Shown: positions 25,496 to 33,402 of the stretch, piece after piece
How the letters are laid out: the number at the start of each line of letters is the position of its first letter
How positions within the stretch are numbered: the first letter of the stretch is position 1
Source: Conexibacter woesei Iso977N
GTDB taxonomy: Bacteria; Actinomycetota; Thermoleophilia; Solirubrobacterales; Solirubrobacteraceae
Direction of reading: 5' to 3'
Assembly: GCF_000424625.1 (NCBI RefSeq)
Contig: NZ_AUKG01000002.1
Location: forward strand, 124,001-188,000
Length of the DNA: 64,000 nucleotides
Notes under the pieces: generated by a model
Told to the model about the DNA's origin: nothing
Database searches by the model: none
What the model saw: the letters and a program-made list of their open reading frames with translations, nothing else
Position numbers and translations under genes: made by a program

Positions 25496-26176
25496 ATGGC
25501 TGTCGAGCGCGCGTCGCTTCCTGAGCAGGTGTTCCGGCAGTTGGTCGGTGCGGTTCTCGACGGGCGCTACCAGCCCGGGGAGCGGTTGCCGGCGCAGCGG
25601 GCGTTGGCGGCGGAGCTCGGCGTCAACATGGCGTCGCTGCGAGAAGGCATCAAGCGGCTGGAGCAGTTGCGGCTCGTCGATGTGCGGCATGGCGATGCGA
25701 TGCGGGTCCAGGATTGGAGGGCGCATTCGGGGTTGGATGTGCTCGCCTACGCGGTCACGGTCGATCCGGCGTTGACCGGTGCGTTGTTCGAGGCGCGGCG
25801 GCTGCTGCTCCGCGAAGCGGCGCGGCTCGCGGCGGAGCGGCGCAGCCCGGACCACGCGCAGGCGCTGGAGGATCTGGCGACCGCGTTCGCCGAGGCCCCC
25901 GACGACACCACCGCCCAGATGATCGACCTCGCGTTCATGGCTACGGTGATCGACGCCGCGGGCAACCTCGTCTTCCAGTTGATCCTCAACTCGATCCGTG
26001 AGCTGTACCTCGGCCACCTCGAGCGCTTCCGCCCGCTGGTCTCCGGCCGCGACGAGCTGACGCCGCTGTACCGCCGCGCCGCCCGCGCGATCGCCGCCGG
26101 CGACCCGGGCCGCGCCGCGGGCGCCGTCGAGAGGCTCGCCGCCCTGCAGGAAGCGCGAATGGTCACGGAGTCATGA
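25496..26176 (+). CDS. GntR/FadR family transcriptional regulator
   Basis: A 226-residue regulator with an N-terminal winged helix (LPEQVFRQLVGAVLDGRYQPGERLPAQRAL..., recognition helix around NMASLREGIKRL) and an all-helical FCD/FadR-type ligand domain (about 85-226). It begins a tightly overlapping operon: its stop shares ATGA with the next gene. By position it should control the oxidoreductase genes. From memory, M. tuberculosis Rv0494, a lipid-responsive FadR-like regulator, sits beside related genes, which suggests a fatty acyl ligand here; that needs comparison. Confidence 0.9.
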   Translation: MAVERASLPEQVFRQLVGAVLDGRYQPGERLPAQRALAAELGVNMASLREGIKRLEQLRLVDVRHGDAMRVQDWRAHSGLDVLAYAVTVDPALTGALFEARRLLLREAARLAAERRSPDHAQALEDLATAFAEAPDDTTAQMIDLAFMATVIDAAGNLVFQLILNSIRELYLGHLERFRPLVSGRDELTPLYRRAARAIAAGDPGRAAGAVERLAALQEARMVTES

Positions 26177-26550
26177 CCGGCGCCGTCCTCTCCCTGCGCG
26201 AGCGGTCGATCTTCACCGCGGTCGCCGACACCCTGCTCGCGCCCGCGCCGCCGCTGCCGCCGATCCGCGAGACGGACGCCGTCGCGGCCTTCGACTTCTG
26301 GCTCAGCCGCGCACCCCGGATCAACCGCATGGCCTTGCGGACGTTGTTGGTGGCCTTGGGGATCCGCTGGCGCCGCACTCCGCCCTCGCGCCGCCTCGCG
26401 ACCTTCGAGCACCTCGCGCACCACGCCGCCGGCAAGGCGGTCGTCGACGCCCTCCGCGCCGCCGCCGCGGTGAGCTACTACGGCGACGCCCACGTCTCCG
26501 CCTTGCTCGGCTACAGGCCGGCACGCCGCACCGGTGGTGACCCCGGATGA
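26173..26550 (+). CDS. Small partner of GMC oxidoreductase (split N-terminal domain)
   Basis: A 125-residue helical protein without signal peptide. It starts within the GntR stop (ATGA, 26173-26176) and its stop overlaps the GMC start (26547-26550). The ordering RERSIFTAVADTLL, ..., AVSYYGDAHVSALLGYRPA resembles the N-terminal helical region of long-chain alcohol/cholesterol-type GMC oxidoreductases and gluconate dehydrogenase subunit 3-like partners. It probably forms one enzyme with the next gene. The separate reading frame may be natural, or a frameshift in an ancestral fusion; a 4-nt overlap with its own ATG argues for a natural split. Confidence 0.65.
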   Translation: MTGAVLSLRERSIFTAVADTLLAPAPPLPPIRETDAVAAFDFWLSRAPRINRMALRTLLVALGIRWRRTPPSRRLATFEHLAHHAAGKAVVDALRAAAAVSYYGDAHVSALLGYRPARRTGGDPG

Positions 26551-28064
26551 CGCTGATCGCGGAGCCGACGACCGGCGGGATCATCGACGGCGCGCGCCTG
26601 ACCGGCGAGCGGCGCGTGCGCGCCGACGTCGTCGTCATCGGTTCCGGTGCGGGCGGTGCGCCGGTGGCCAAGGCGATGGCGGAGGCCGGCAGGCGGGTCG
26701 TCGTCGTCGAGGAGGGCGCCTACTTCGCGCGGGAGCAGCTGAACGCCCGCCCGCGCGACATGACCGCGCTGCTCTACCGCGACGGCGGCCAGGTCGCGAC
26801 CGTCGGCACGCCCGCGATCATGCTCCCGACCGGGCGCGCCGTCGGCGGGACCACGCTCGTCAACTCCGGCACCTGCTTCCGGATCCCGCCCCGGATCGCC
26901 GAGCGCTGGAGGGACGAGCTCGGCGTCGAGATCGACGCCCTCGACACCCTCTACGCGCAGGTCGAGCGCGAGATCGGCGTCAGGCGCGTCACCCCCGAGC
27001 TGGCCGGCGCCAACGCGCGGATCGCCAAGCGCGGCGCCGACGCCCTCGGCTGGTCCGGGCACTACCTGGACCGCAACGCGGTCGGCTGCCAGGGCTCGGG
27101 GGTCTGCGCGTTCGGCTGCCCGACCGGCGCCAAACAGCACGCGGGCGAGGTGTACATGAACGCCGCACATGCCGCGGGTGCCGTCACGTACACCAACGCG
27201 CGCGCCGTCCGGATCGACATGGACAACAACTCCGCCCGCGGCGTCACGGCGCGCACGCGTGGGGGAGGGACGCTGGTCGTCACGGCCGGGGAGACCGTCG
27301 TCGCGGCCGGCACGCTCCACACGCCGCTGCTGCTCGCGGCGTCCGGCCTCACGCACAGCAGGCATCTGGGCCGGCACCTGAGCATCCACCCGGCCACCGC
27401 CGCCTGGGCGCTGATGGACGAGACCGTCGACATGGCCCACGGCGTCCCGCAGTCCTACGGGATCGACGAGTTCGCGGGCGAGGGCATCATGTTGGAGGGC
27501 ATCGCCGGACCGCCCGACTACCTCGCGATGGCCGTCCCGTACTCCGGCGACCGCCACCGCGAGCTGATGCTCGGCTACCGCAACATCGCCCAGTTCGGCC
27601 TGATGATCGAGGACACCTCGCGCGGCCACATCCCCGTCGGCCGGATCGCGCGCGCCGCCTCGCCCGGGCGCCCGATCATCCGCTATGACGTGAACGCCCA
27701 CGACGTCAAGACCATCAAGAACGGCGTCGCCCGCCTCGCCGAGCTGCTGTTCGCCGCGGGCGCCAATCGCGTGATCCTCCCGCTCGCGCGGATGCCGGAG
27801 CTCAACAGCGCCGACGACCTGCCGCGCCTGCGCGACCACGTCGCTCGCGCGCAGGACCTCAAGTTGATGGCCTTCCACCCGCTCGGCACCGCCCGCATGG
27901 CGGCGCGCGCGAGCGACGGCGTCACCGCGCCGGACCACACCGTCCACGGCACCAACCACCTGCACATCTCAGACGGCTCGGGCGTCCCGACCGCGCTGGG
28001 CGTCAACCCCCAGCTCACGATCATGGCCTTCGCGACGCGCCTGGCGTCCCGGCTGCTGGCGTGA
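26547..28064 (+). CDS. GMC family FAD-dependent oxidoreductase
   Basis: A 505-residue flavoprotein. The dinucleotide motif GSGAGG is at residues 32-37 in a beta-alpha-beta fold. The glycine-rich GRAVGGTTLVNSGTC block follows, and the C-terminal FAD/substrate part contains FHPLGTARM and SDGSGVPTALGVNP. A cysteine-rich CQGSGVCAFGC stretch (about 179-189) could bind metal or form disulfides. GMC enzymes oxidise alcohols, sterols or sugars; the operon points to a lipid alcohol, but this is inference. It is coupled to the small upstream subunit. Another GMC enzyme (51934-53697) belongs to a different subgroup. Confidence 0.9.
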   Translation: MTLIAEPTTGGIIDGARLTGERRVRADVVVIGSGAGGAPVAKAMAEAGRRVVVVEEGAYFAREQLNARPRDMTALLYRDGGQVATVGTPAIMLPTGRAVGGTTLVNSGTCFRIPPRIAERWRDELGVEIDALDTLYAQVEREIGVRRVTPELAGANARIAKRGADALGWSGHYLDRNAVGCQGSGVCAFGCPTGAKQHAGEVYMNAAHAAGAVTYTNARAVRIDMDNNSARGVTARTRGGGTLVVTAGETVVAAGTLHTPLLLAASGLTHSRHLGRHLSIHPATAAWALMDETVDMAHGVPQSYGIDEFAGEGIMLEGIAGPPDYLAMAVPYSGDRHRELMLGYRNIAQFGLMIEDTSRGHIPVGRIARAASPGRPIIRYDVNAHDVKTIKNGVARLAELLFAAGANRVILPLARMPELNSADDLPRLRDHVARAQDLKLMAFHPLGTARMAARASDGVTAPDHTVHGTNHLHISDGSGVPTALGVNPQLTIMAFATRLASRLLA

Positions 28065-28084
28065 GAACCTCGTAGGAGCACGAC

Positions 28085-28417
28085 ATGTCCTTCCTGATCG
28101 ACCCGCCCTGGTTGTACGCCAACGGCCGCGCGCTCGCCGCGGCCACGCGTGAGCAACCGCAGCAGCGCGACCGCCTCGCGGCCGCGACGCTCGGCGTCTT
28201 CCTCGTCACGAGCATCTCGCTCTACCTCGACAAGGGCTGGACCAAGCCGATCTGGCGCCTCTGCCGCGCCCGCTCCGGCCGCGACTGGATGCTCAACTCC
28301 GGGGTCTTCAGGATGGACCCCAACAACGCCGGGACGCCGACGCACCTCGCGTCCGGCGCGCTGTTCGCCACCTACCCGCTTTGGCTATGGCTCGGGCTGC
28401 AACACGGACGGGCCTGA
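28085..28417 (+). CDS. Conserved unknown protein with two hydrophobic segments
   Basis: A 110-residue protein, not recognised by domain. It starts MSFLIDPPWLYANGRAL. Hydrophobic stretches at about 34-48 (LGVFLVTSISLYLD) and 88-105 (LASGALFATYPLWLWLGL) could be membrane helices, separated by a basic region with a DPNNAGTPTH turn. It starts 20 nt after the GMC gene, with AGGAG just before the ATG. Its 3' end overlaps the next gene. I remember a protein of similar size, Rv0492A, next to the M. tuberculosis GMC gene. No function is assigned. Confidence 0.72.
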   Translation: MSFLIDPPWLYANGRALAAATREQPQQRDRLAAATLGVFLVTSISLYLDKGWTKPIWRLCRARSGRDWMLNSGVFRMDPNNAGTPTHLASGALFATYPLWLWLGLQHGRA

Positions 28418-29370
28418 CGACCCGCTTCCCGTTCTTCGGCAACGAAGGCGGGTACGAGTCGTTCTACGTCCGCGCGGTCGACCCCGACCGCCCGCGCAGC
28501 GTCTGGCTGCGCCACACCGTCCTGCAGGAGCCCGGCGGCGGCCCGGTCGGCTCCGCGTGGGTGACCGTCTTCGACGGCGCGCGGCCCGCGCCGTTGGCCT
28601 ACAAGTCGAGCACGCCGGACCCGGAGCCCGACGGCTGGCTGCGCGTCGGCCCGTCCGACTTCGAGCCCGACGGCGTGCGCGGCGAAACGCCCGACGGCGC
28701 CGCGTCCTGGGACCTCACCTGGACCGGCGACGAGCCCGGGCTCCGGCACCTCCCCAAGTCCATCATGTACTCCGCGCCGCTCCCGCGGACGAAGCTGGAG
28801 TCGCCTCGGCCCGCGGTCAGCGTCTCCGGCGAAGTGACCGTCGCCGGCGTCAGGACCACGCTCGACCACTGGCCCGGCATGGTCGGCCACAACTGGGGCG
28901 CCCAGCACGCCGAGCGCTGGATCTGGCTCCACGGCACGCTCTTCGACGACCGCCCGGACGCGTGGCTGGACATCGCGCTCGGCCGGATCCGGATCGGCCC
29001 GCTGCTGACGCCGTGGATCGCCAACGGCGTCGTGTCGATCGGCGGCGAGCGCCTGCGCGTCGGCGGCCCGACCGCGCACGCGAGGGTCCAGGAGCACGCG
29101 ACTGCGCTCGACCTGCGCGTCGACTCCCACGACGCGCGCCTGCGCCTGACCGTCCACGGCAACCGCAGCCAGACCGCGGTCTGGCGCTACTCGGACCCGG
29201 ACGGCCACGAGCACCACGTCGCCAACTGCTCGATCGCCGAGGTCGAGGCGATCGTCTCGCCCCACGACGGCGCCGCGATCGTCCTGCGCACGGCCCACGG
29301 CGGCGTCTACGAGCTGGGCGCGCGCGAGGCCCCGCAGGGCCTGCCGGTCCTGCCGTTCCCGGACCCGTGA
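28387..29370 (+). CDS. Unknown protein with AttH/CrtC lipocalin-like character
   Basis: About 327 residues, rich in beta strands and without signal peptide. Around residue 167 is GHNWGAQHAERWIWLHG, resembling the Trp/His-rich core of the AttH/CrtC (carotenoid hydratase)/tocopherol cyclase-like lipocalin superfamily, which binds or transforms isoprenoid lipids. The ATG at 28387 overlaps the preceding gene by 31 nt; TTG 28381 is an alternative. It closes the GntR operon and converges on the response regulator gene with 25 nt between. A hydrophobic-lipid substrate is an inference from the fold-like motif and the neighbours. Confidence 0.65.
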   Translation: MARAATRTGLTTRFPFFGNEGGYESFYVRAVDPDRPRSVWLRHTVLQEPGGGPVGSAWVTVFDGARPAPLAYKSSTPDPEPDGWLRVGPSDFEPDGVRGETPDGAASWDLTWTGDEPGLRHLPKSIMYSAPLPRTKLESPRPAVSVSGEVTVAGVRTTLDHWPGMVGHNWGAQHAERWIWLHGTLFDDRPDAWLDIALGRIRIGPLLTPWIANGVVSIGGERLRVGGPTAHARVQEHATALDLRVDSHDARLRLTVHGNRSQTAVWRYSDPDGHEHHVANCSIAEVEAIVSPHDGAAIVLRTAHGGVYELGAREAPQGLPVLPFPDP

Positions 29371-29395
29371 TCGCGCCGCCGCCGAAGGGCTACAA

Positions 29396-30055
29396 CTAGC
29401 CCGTCGGATCCGTCGCACGCAGCCACGCGAGGACCGCGAGCACGCGCAGGTTCCCACCCGCCGCGGTGTGCAACCCCAACTTGCCGAAGATGTTCGTGAC
29501 GTGCTTCTCGACGGCCCCGTCGGTGACGACGAGCCTCTGGGCGATGGCGGCGTTCGACAGGCCTTGGGCCATCAGCTCGATGACCTCGCGCTCGCGCGGG
29601 GTCAGCTCCTCCAGCGGGTCGTCGGCGCGGCGGCGGGCGAGCAACTGCGTGACCACTTCCTGGTCGATGGCGGTGCCGCCCGCGGCGACGCGGGCGACCT
29701 GGGCGACGAAGTCCGACGGGTCCGCGACGCGGTCCTTGAGCAGGTACCCGACCGCGCCCGCGCCGTCGGCCAGCAGCTCGGCGGCGTAGGACTCCTCGAC
29801 GTACTGGGACAGCACCAGGACCGGCGTGCCGGGGACCAGCGCGCGCGCTTCCAGCGCGGCGCGCAGGCCCTCGTCGCGCTGCGACGGCGGCAGACGGACG
29901 TCGACGATCGCGATGTCCGGGCGGTGCTCGTCGACCGCGCGCACCAGCGACGGCCCGTCGCCGACGGCCGCGACCACCTCATGTTGGTGTGCTTCGAGCA
30001 GGCGCACGAGCCCGTCGCGCAGCAGCACCAGGTCCTCGGCGATCACGATCCGCAT
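29396..30055 (-). CDS. NarL/FixJ-type response regulator
   Basis: A 219-residue two-domain regulator. The receiver has D52 in IAIVDVRLPP as the phosphoacceptor, with acidic residues E7/D8 near the start and the conserved lysine in GYLLKDRV. The C-terminal LuxR-type helix-turn-helix (about 150-215) includes LTPREREVIELMAQGLSNAA. It overlaps the upstream sensor kinase gene by 13 nt, so the two form a translationally coupled two-component system. Its targets are not evident. Confidence 0.94.
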   Translation of the reverse strand: MRIVIAEDLVLLRDGLVRLLEAHQHEVVAAVGDGPSLVRAVDEHRPDIAIVDVRLPPSQRDEGLRAALEARALVPGTPVLVLSQYVEESYAAELLADGAGAVGYLLKDRVADPSDFVAQVARVAAGGTAIDQEVVTQLLARRRADDPLEELTPREREVIELMAQGLSNAAIAQRLVVTDGAVEKHVTNIFGKLGLHTAAGGNLRVLAVLAWLRATDPTG

Positions 30056-31332
30056 GGCAGCTCCACGTGCAGGATGGTGCCGTGTCCGGGACCGTTGGGG
30101 TCGCTCGGTCCGGCATCGGGCGCGCTGCGGTCGGTCACGCGCAGCCTTCCGTCAAGTGCTTCAACTCGGCCCCTCAGGCCCGCGATCCCCGTTCCGGCAG
30201 ACTCGTCGACGCCGCCGCGGCCGTCGTCGCGGACCTCGACGACCAACCACCCTGAGTCGATCGTCCCGGCGATCTCGCAGCGCGAGGCGCCGCTGTGCTT
30301 GGCGACGTTGGCCAGCGCCTCGGCGACCGTGAAGTACGCGGCGCTCTCGACCGCGGCGGGCAGGCGCTGGTCGAGGTGGATCGCCACCGTGCACGGCACC
30401 GGGCAGCGCGCGGCCAGCGCGGACACCGCCGCGTCGAGACCGCGATCGGTCAGGATCGCCGGGTGGATCCCGCGCGCCAGGTCGCGCAGCTCGGCCAGCG
30501 CGGTCTTCGCGTCCTCGTGCGCGCCGGCCAGCAGCGCGGCGGCGGCCTCGGGGTCGCGCTCGATCTGCTCACGCGCCATCCCGATCTCCATCGCCAAGGC
30601 GACCAGCCGCGCCTGCGCGCCGTCGTGCAGGTCGCGCTCGATCCGGCGCAGCTCGCCGGCCGCGGCGTCGACCGCACCGGCGCGGGACACGGTCAGCTCG
30701 GCGATCCGCTCCTCGGCCGAGTCCTCCAACAACACCTGGATGATCTTGGCCTGCACCCACGCGCTGCCGCGGACGATCCACGTGCCGAGCACCGCGACCG
30801 GCGGGCCGAGGACGACCGCGAAGGCGATGTACTGCCACTCGTGGTGCAGCGTCCAGATCCCGATCTGCACGCCGTCGTCGGCCGGCAGCGACCACGCCCA
30901 CAGCGGCAGCGTCAGGAAGCCGAGGCCCGCCGCGAACCCGGTCACGCCCGCGCAGAACGCGGCGGTGCCGATCCCGAACGACAGCAGCAACCACACCATC
31001 TCGCGCCACGTCATCGGGTCGGTGAGCGCTGAGCGCAGCTTCTTGAAGAAGCCGTCGCCGGCCCAGACGCGGCGCGAGCGCGGCACGGGGATCCCGGCCA
31101 GCGCGCCGCGCATGCGCTCGAAGTCGGCCCACCAGCGCGTCACCCAGACGTCGCCGTAGAGCTTGGGGATCCCGATCAAGGTGATGATCAAGCACAGCGA
31201 CAGGACCGGGCCCAGGAAGAACCAGGTCAGCGCGAAGATGCCGGACGCCAGGCCGATCGAGACGTAGGCCAGGTCCAGCCACGGCTGGGCGGTGAGGGGA
31301 AGCTTGGCGATGCGCCAGAACACGCCTCCCAA
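30043..31332 (-). CDS. Sensor histidine kinase (HisKA_3 type) with membrane sensor domain
   Basis: A 429-residue kinase. The N-terminal half (about 10-190) has several membrane helices in two groups, resembling the actinobacterial 'putative sensor' domain. HisKA_3 follows with the phosphoacceptor in ERDLHDGAQARL (about residue 230). The HATPase domain contains EALANVAKHSGA and VRDDGRGG. It should phosphorylate the overlapping response regulator. The start is uncertain: a TTG at 31332 has no ribosome site, while GGGAGG lies directly against a GTG at 31323. Confidence 0.9.
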   Translation of the reverse strand: MGGVFWRIAKLPLTAQPWLDLAYVSIGLASGIFALTWFFLGPVLSLCLIITLIGIPKLYGDVWVTRWWADFERMRGALAGIPVPRSRRVWAGDGFFKKLRSALTDPMTWREMVWLLLSFGIGTAAFCAGVTGFAAGLGFLTLPLWAWSLPADDGVQIGIWTLHHEWQYIAFAVVLGPPVAVLGTWIVRGSAWVQAKIIQVLLEDSAEERIAELTVSRAGAVDAAAGELRRIERDLHDGAQARLVALAMEIGMAREQIERDPEAAAALLAGAHEDAKTALAELRDLARGIHPAILTDRGLDAAVSALAARCPVPCTVAIHLDQRLPAAVESAAYFTVAEALANVAKHSGASRCEIAGTIDSGWLVVEVRDDGRGGVDESAGTGIAGLRGRVEALDGRLRVTDRSAPDAGPSDPNGPGHGTILHVELPCGS

Positions 31333-31454
31333 TATGACCGCTGGGGCGGCGGGCGACCATGCGGACGGCCAGCGAACGCGCGGTGGGGGAATCCGGACGT
31401 GGAGGATGCCGTCGCCGCGCTATTGAACGCGTGCGTCCGCTAGGGTCCGCGGCG

Positions 31455-31470
31455 TAGCCCGATCGGGCTA
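31455..31470. promoter_or_regulatory. 16-bp perfect palindrome upstream of the thiolase gene
   Basis: TAGCCCGATCGGGCTA is fully self-complementary. A -10-like TATCCT (31479-31484) lies 8 nt downstream, so the palindrome overlaps the expected -35 region. That is where a repressor such as a TetR- or FadR-type lipid regulator would act. The regulator is not identified. Confidence 0.6.
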
Positions 31471-31501
31471 TGAAGCACTATCCTGAAGTTCGTGAAGTAG
31501 G

Positions 31502-31557
31502 CCCCGTGGTGTGCGACCGCCGGGGGATAAACCTGCCCGTGGTGTGCGACCGCCGGG
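31502..31557 (+). repeat. Two identical 22-nt hairpin-forming repeats in the thiolase leader
   Basis: CCCGTGGTGTGCGACCGCCGGG occurs, without change, at 31503-31524 and 31536-31557 (33-nt period). Each copy can fold as CCCGUGG/CCGCCGGG with one bulged base and a UGUGCGA loop. The first stem gains an extra C-G pair from its flanks. They lie between the predicted start of transcription (about 31491) and the thiolase ATG (31584), so they would be in the 5' untranslated RNA. Confidence 0.7.
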
Positions 31558-31583
31558 CTTCATCTCCGAGAGGACCCATCTCA

Positions 31584-32750
31584 ATGCCCGAAGCCGTCAT
31601 CGTCGACGCCGTCCGGACGCCCGTTGGCCGAGCCTTCAAGGGCTCGCTCGCCTCGCTGCGCCCCGACGAGACCCTCGCGTTCGTGGTCGACCAGCTCCTG
31701 GAGCGCAACCCGGACGTCGATCCTGCCTCCGTCGAGGAGCTCATCGCCGGCTGCGGTCTGCCGCAGGGCCTGCAGGCCAACAACATCGCCCGGATCGCGG
31801 TCCTGCTGAGCGACAAGCTCACGCAGACCACCAACGGCTCCACCGTCAACCGCTACTGCGCGTCCGGCCTCGACGCGATCCGCAACGCCGCCAACGCGGT
31901 CGTCGCGGGCCAGGGTGACATCTACATCGCCGGCGGCGTCGAGTTCGTCTCGCGCTACAACGCCGCGCAGGAGGCCGCGCACCCGGAGGACCAGAACGAG
32001 AGGCTGCAGGGCAAGGAGCCGGGGCAGCCGAACGCGTACATCGCGATGGGCCTGACGGCCGAGAACGTCGCCGAGAAGTACGGCGTCTCGCGTGAGGACC
32101 AGGACCGCTACGCCCAGCGCTCGCAGGAGCGCGCCGTGGCCGCCCAGGAGGCGGGCGTGTTCGACCGCGAGATCGTCCCGGTCACGCTGGCCGACGGCAC
32201 GGTCGTGTCCAAGGACGACGGCCCGCGTGCCTCGTCGACCTACGAGAAGCTCGCGACGCTGGAGCCGGCGTTCAAGCCGGGCGGCACGGTCACGGCCGGC
32301 AACTCCTGCCCGCTGAACGACGGCGCGGCCGCCGCGCTGATCATGAGCGCCGAGAAGGCCGCCGAGCTCGGCCTGAGGCCGCGCGCGCGGGTCATCACGG
32401 CCGCGACGTGGGGCAACGAGCCCGAGTACATGGGCGTCGCGCCGATCGGGGCGATCAGGAAGGCGCTGGACCGCGCCGGGATGAGCGCTTCCGACATCGA
32501 CATCACCGAGCTCAACGAGGCGTTCGCGGCGCAGGTGCTGCCGATCGCCGCCGAGGTCGGGATCGACCTCGACGCGCTGAACCCGCACGGCGGGGCGATC
32601 GCGCTCGGCCACCCGTTCGGCATGACCGGCGTCCGGATCATGACGACGCTGCTGAACGACCTCGAGACGCTCGACAAGACGATCGGGCTCGAGACGATGT
32701 GCGTCGCGCAGGGTCAGGGCGAGGCCCTGATCGTCGAGCGGCTGAACTAG
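31584..32750 (+). CDS. Acetyl-CoA C-acetyltransferase / 3-ketoacyl-CoA thiolase
   Basis: A 388-residue thiolase. The acyl-accepting C92 is in NRYCASGLDA, the catalytic histidine in GGAIALGHPFG, and the C-terminal CVAQGQGE replaces the usual CxGGGxG. It would catalyse thiolytic cleavage of 3-ketoacyl-CoA or the reverse condensation. ATG 31584 follows GAGAGGA at a suitable distance. The leader holds two hairpin repeats and a palindrome. With the acyl-CoA ligase and dehydrogenase elsewhere in the window it fits beta-oxidation, though they are not one operon. An SRPBCC gene follows after 18 nt. Confidence 0.92.
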   Translation: MPEAVIVDAVRTPVGRAFKGSLASLRPDETLAFVVDQLLERNPDVDPASVEELIAGCGLPQGLQANNIARIAVLLSDKLTQTTNGSTVNRYCASGLDAIRNAANAVVAGQGDIYIAGGVEFVSRYNAAQEAAHPEDQNERLQGKEPGQPNAYIAMGLTAENVAEKYGVSREDQDRYAQRSQERAVAAQEAGVFDREIVPVTLADGTVVSKDDGPRASSTYEKLATLEPAFKPGGTVTAGNSCPLNDGAAAALIMSAEKAAELGLRPRARVITAATWGNEPEYMGVAPIGAIRKALDRAGMSASDIDITELNEAFAAQVLPIAAEVGIDLDALNPHGGAIALGHPFGMTGVRIMTTLLNDLETLDKTIGLETMCVAQGQGEALIVERLN

Positions 32751-32768
32751 GTATAGGAGTCGACGCTC

Positions 32769-33239
32769 ATGGCCTACACGTTGAAGCTTGTTGATGACCA
32801 GTTCTTCACCGACGCACCGGTGGTCGTGCCGGCGCCCGTGGAGCTGGACGCGCCGCCCGCCCGGGTGTGGGAGGCGCTGGGCTCCGACGCGATGTGGTCA
32901 TGGGCGCCGATCATCGACGGCGTGACGTGGCTCACCCCACACGGGGTGGGCTCCGTCCGTCGGTTGCGGTTGTTGAAGGTCAACACGATCGAGGAGGAGT
33001 TCTACCGCTGGGACGAAGGCGTCCGAGCGACCTTCCGTGTCGTGGCGCAGACCCGCCCGTTGCTGAACGGGCTGGCGGAGGACTTCCTGCTGGAGCCGCT
33101 CGACAGCGGCGCCCGCACCCGCCTGACCTGGACGATGGCAATCGACCTCAGGGGCATCCCGGCCCCTCCATCCTTCCTCCGCCCGGGCCTGGTCGCCGGC
33201 AACATCGCAGCGATCTCGGGGATCAAGAAGATCCTCTAA
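32769..33239 (+). CDS. SRPBCC/polyketide cyclase-like lipid-binding protein
   Basis: A 156-residue protein with the START-like helix-grip pattern: an N-terminal beta strand and VELDAPPARVWEALGS, central strands including GVGSVRRLRLL and EEEFYRWDEG, and a long C-terminal helix. Such proteins bind hydrophobic ligands; no catalytic residue is evident. It follows the thiolase by 18 nt and is probably co-transcribed, suggesting a lipid or acyl ligand. Its TAA stop is the first triplet of a dispersed repeat element. Confidence 0.8.
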   Translation: MAYTLKLVDDQFFTDAPVVVPAPVELDAPPARVWEALGSDAMWSWAPIIDGVTWLTPHGVGSVRRLRLLKVNTIEEEFYRWDEGVRATFRVVAQTRPLLNGLAEDFLLEPLDSGARTRLTWTMAIDLRGIPAPPSFLRPGLVAGNIAAISGIKKIL

Positions 33240-33402
33240 CCGCGGGCCGCTCGGCACACACGGCGCTCGTCGCGGTGGTGCTTCGAGCGTTCCCGGCCGC
33301 GGCCGTCGCTGCGGTCGCGCGGGCGCCGTGGCAACCGATTCCGGTCGCTGCGGCGCTGTCACCGCTTCGCTCTTTGCCGTCACCCGCCTCGGGCCGCGGC
33401 GG
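33237..33402. repeat. Dispersed intergenic repeat between convergent genes
   Basis: The element runs from the SRPBCC stop codon (TAACCGCGG, 33237-33245) to the stop codon of the opposite gene. Its beginning aligns with 7350 onward: both read TAACCGCGG, then a CTCG..CACACGGC-like segment. Its end contains TCTTTGCCGTCACCCG (33371-33386), identical to 7487-7502. It therefore occupies the whole intergenic space. I see no gene in it. Confidence 0.65.

Noticed and set aside
31503-31557. A two-repeat CRISPR remnant in the thiolase leader
   Set aside because: Only two 22-nt units with an 11-nt spacer, no further repeats and no cas genes. The hairpins fit an untranslated RNA element better.
31470-31584. 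Upstream extension of the thiolase to an earlier start at 31470
   Set aside because: The extra 38 residues are encoded by the two hairpin repeats, without family similarity. The conserved thiolase start MPEAVIVDAVRTP is at 31584 with a ribosome site.
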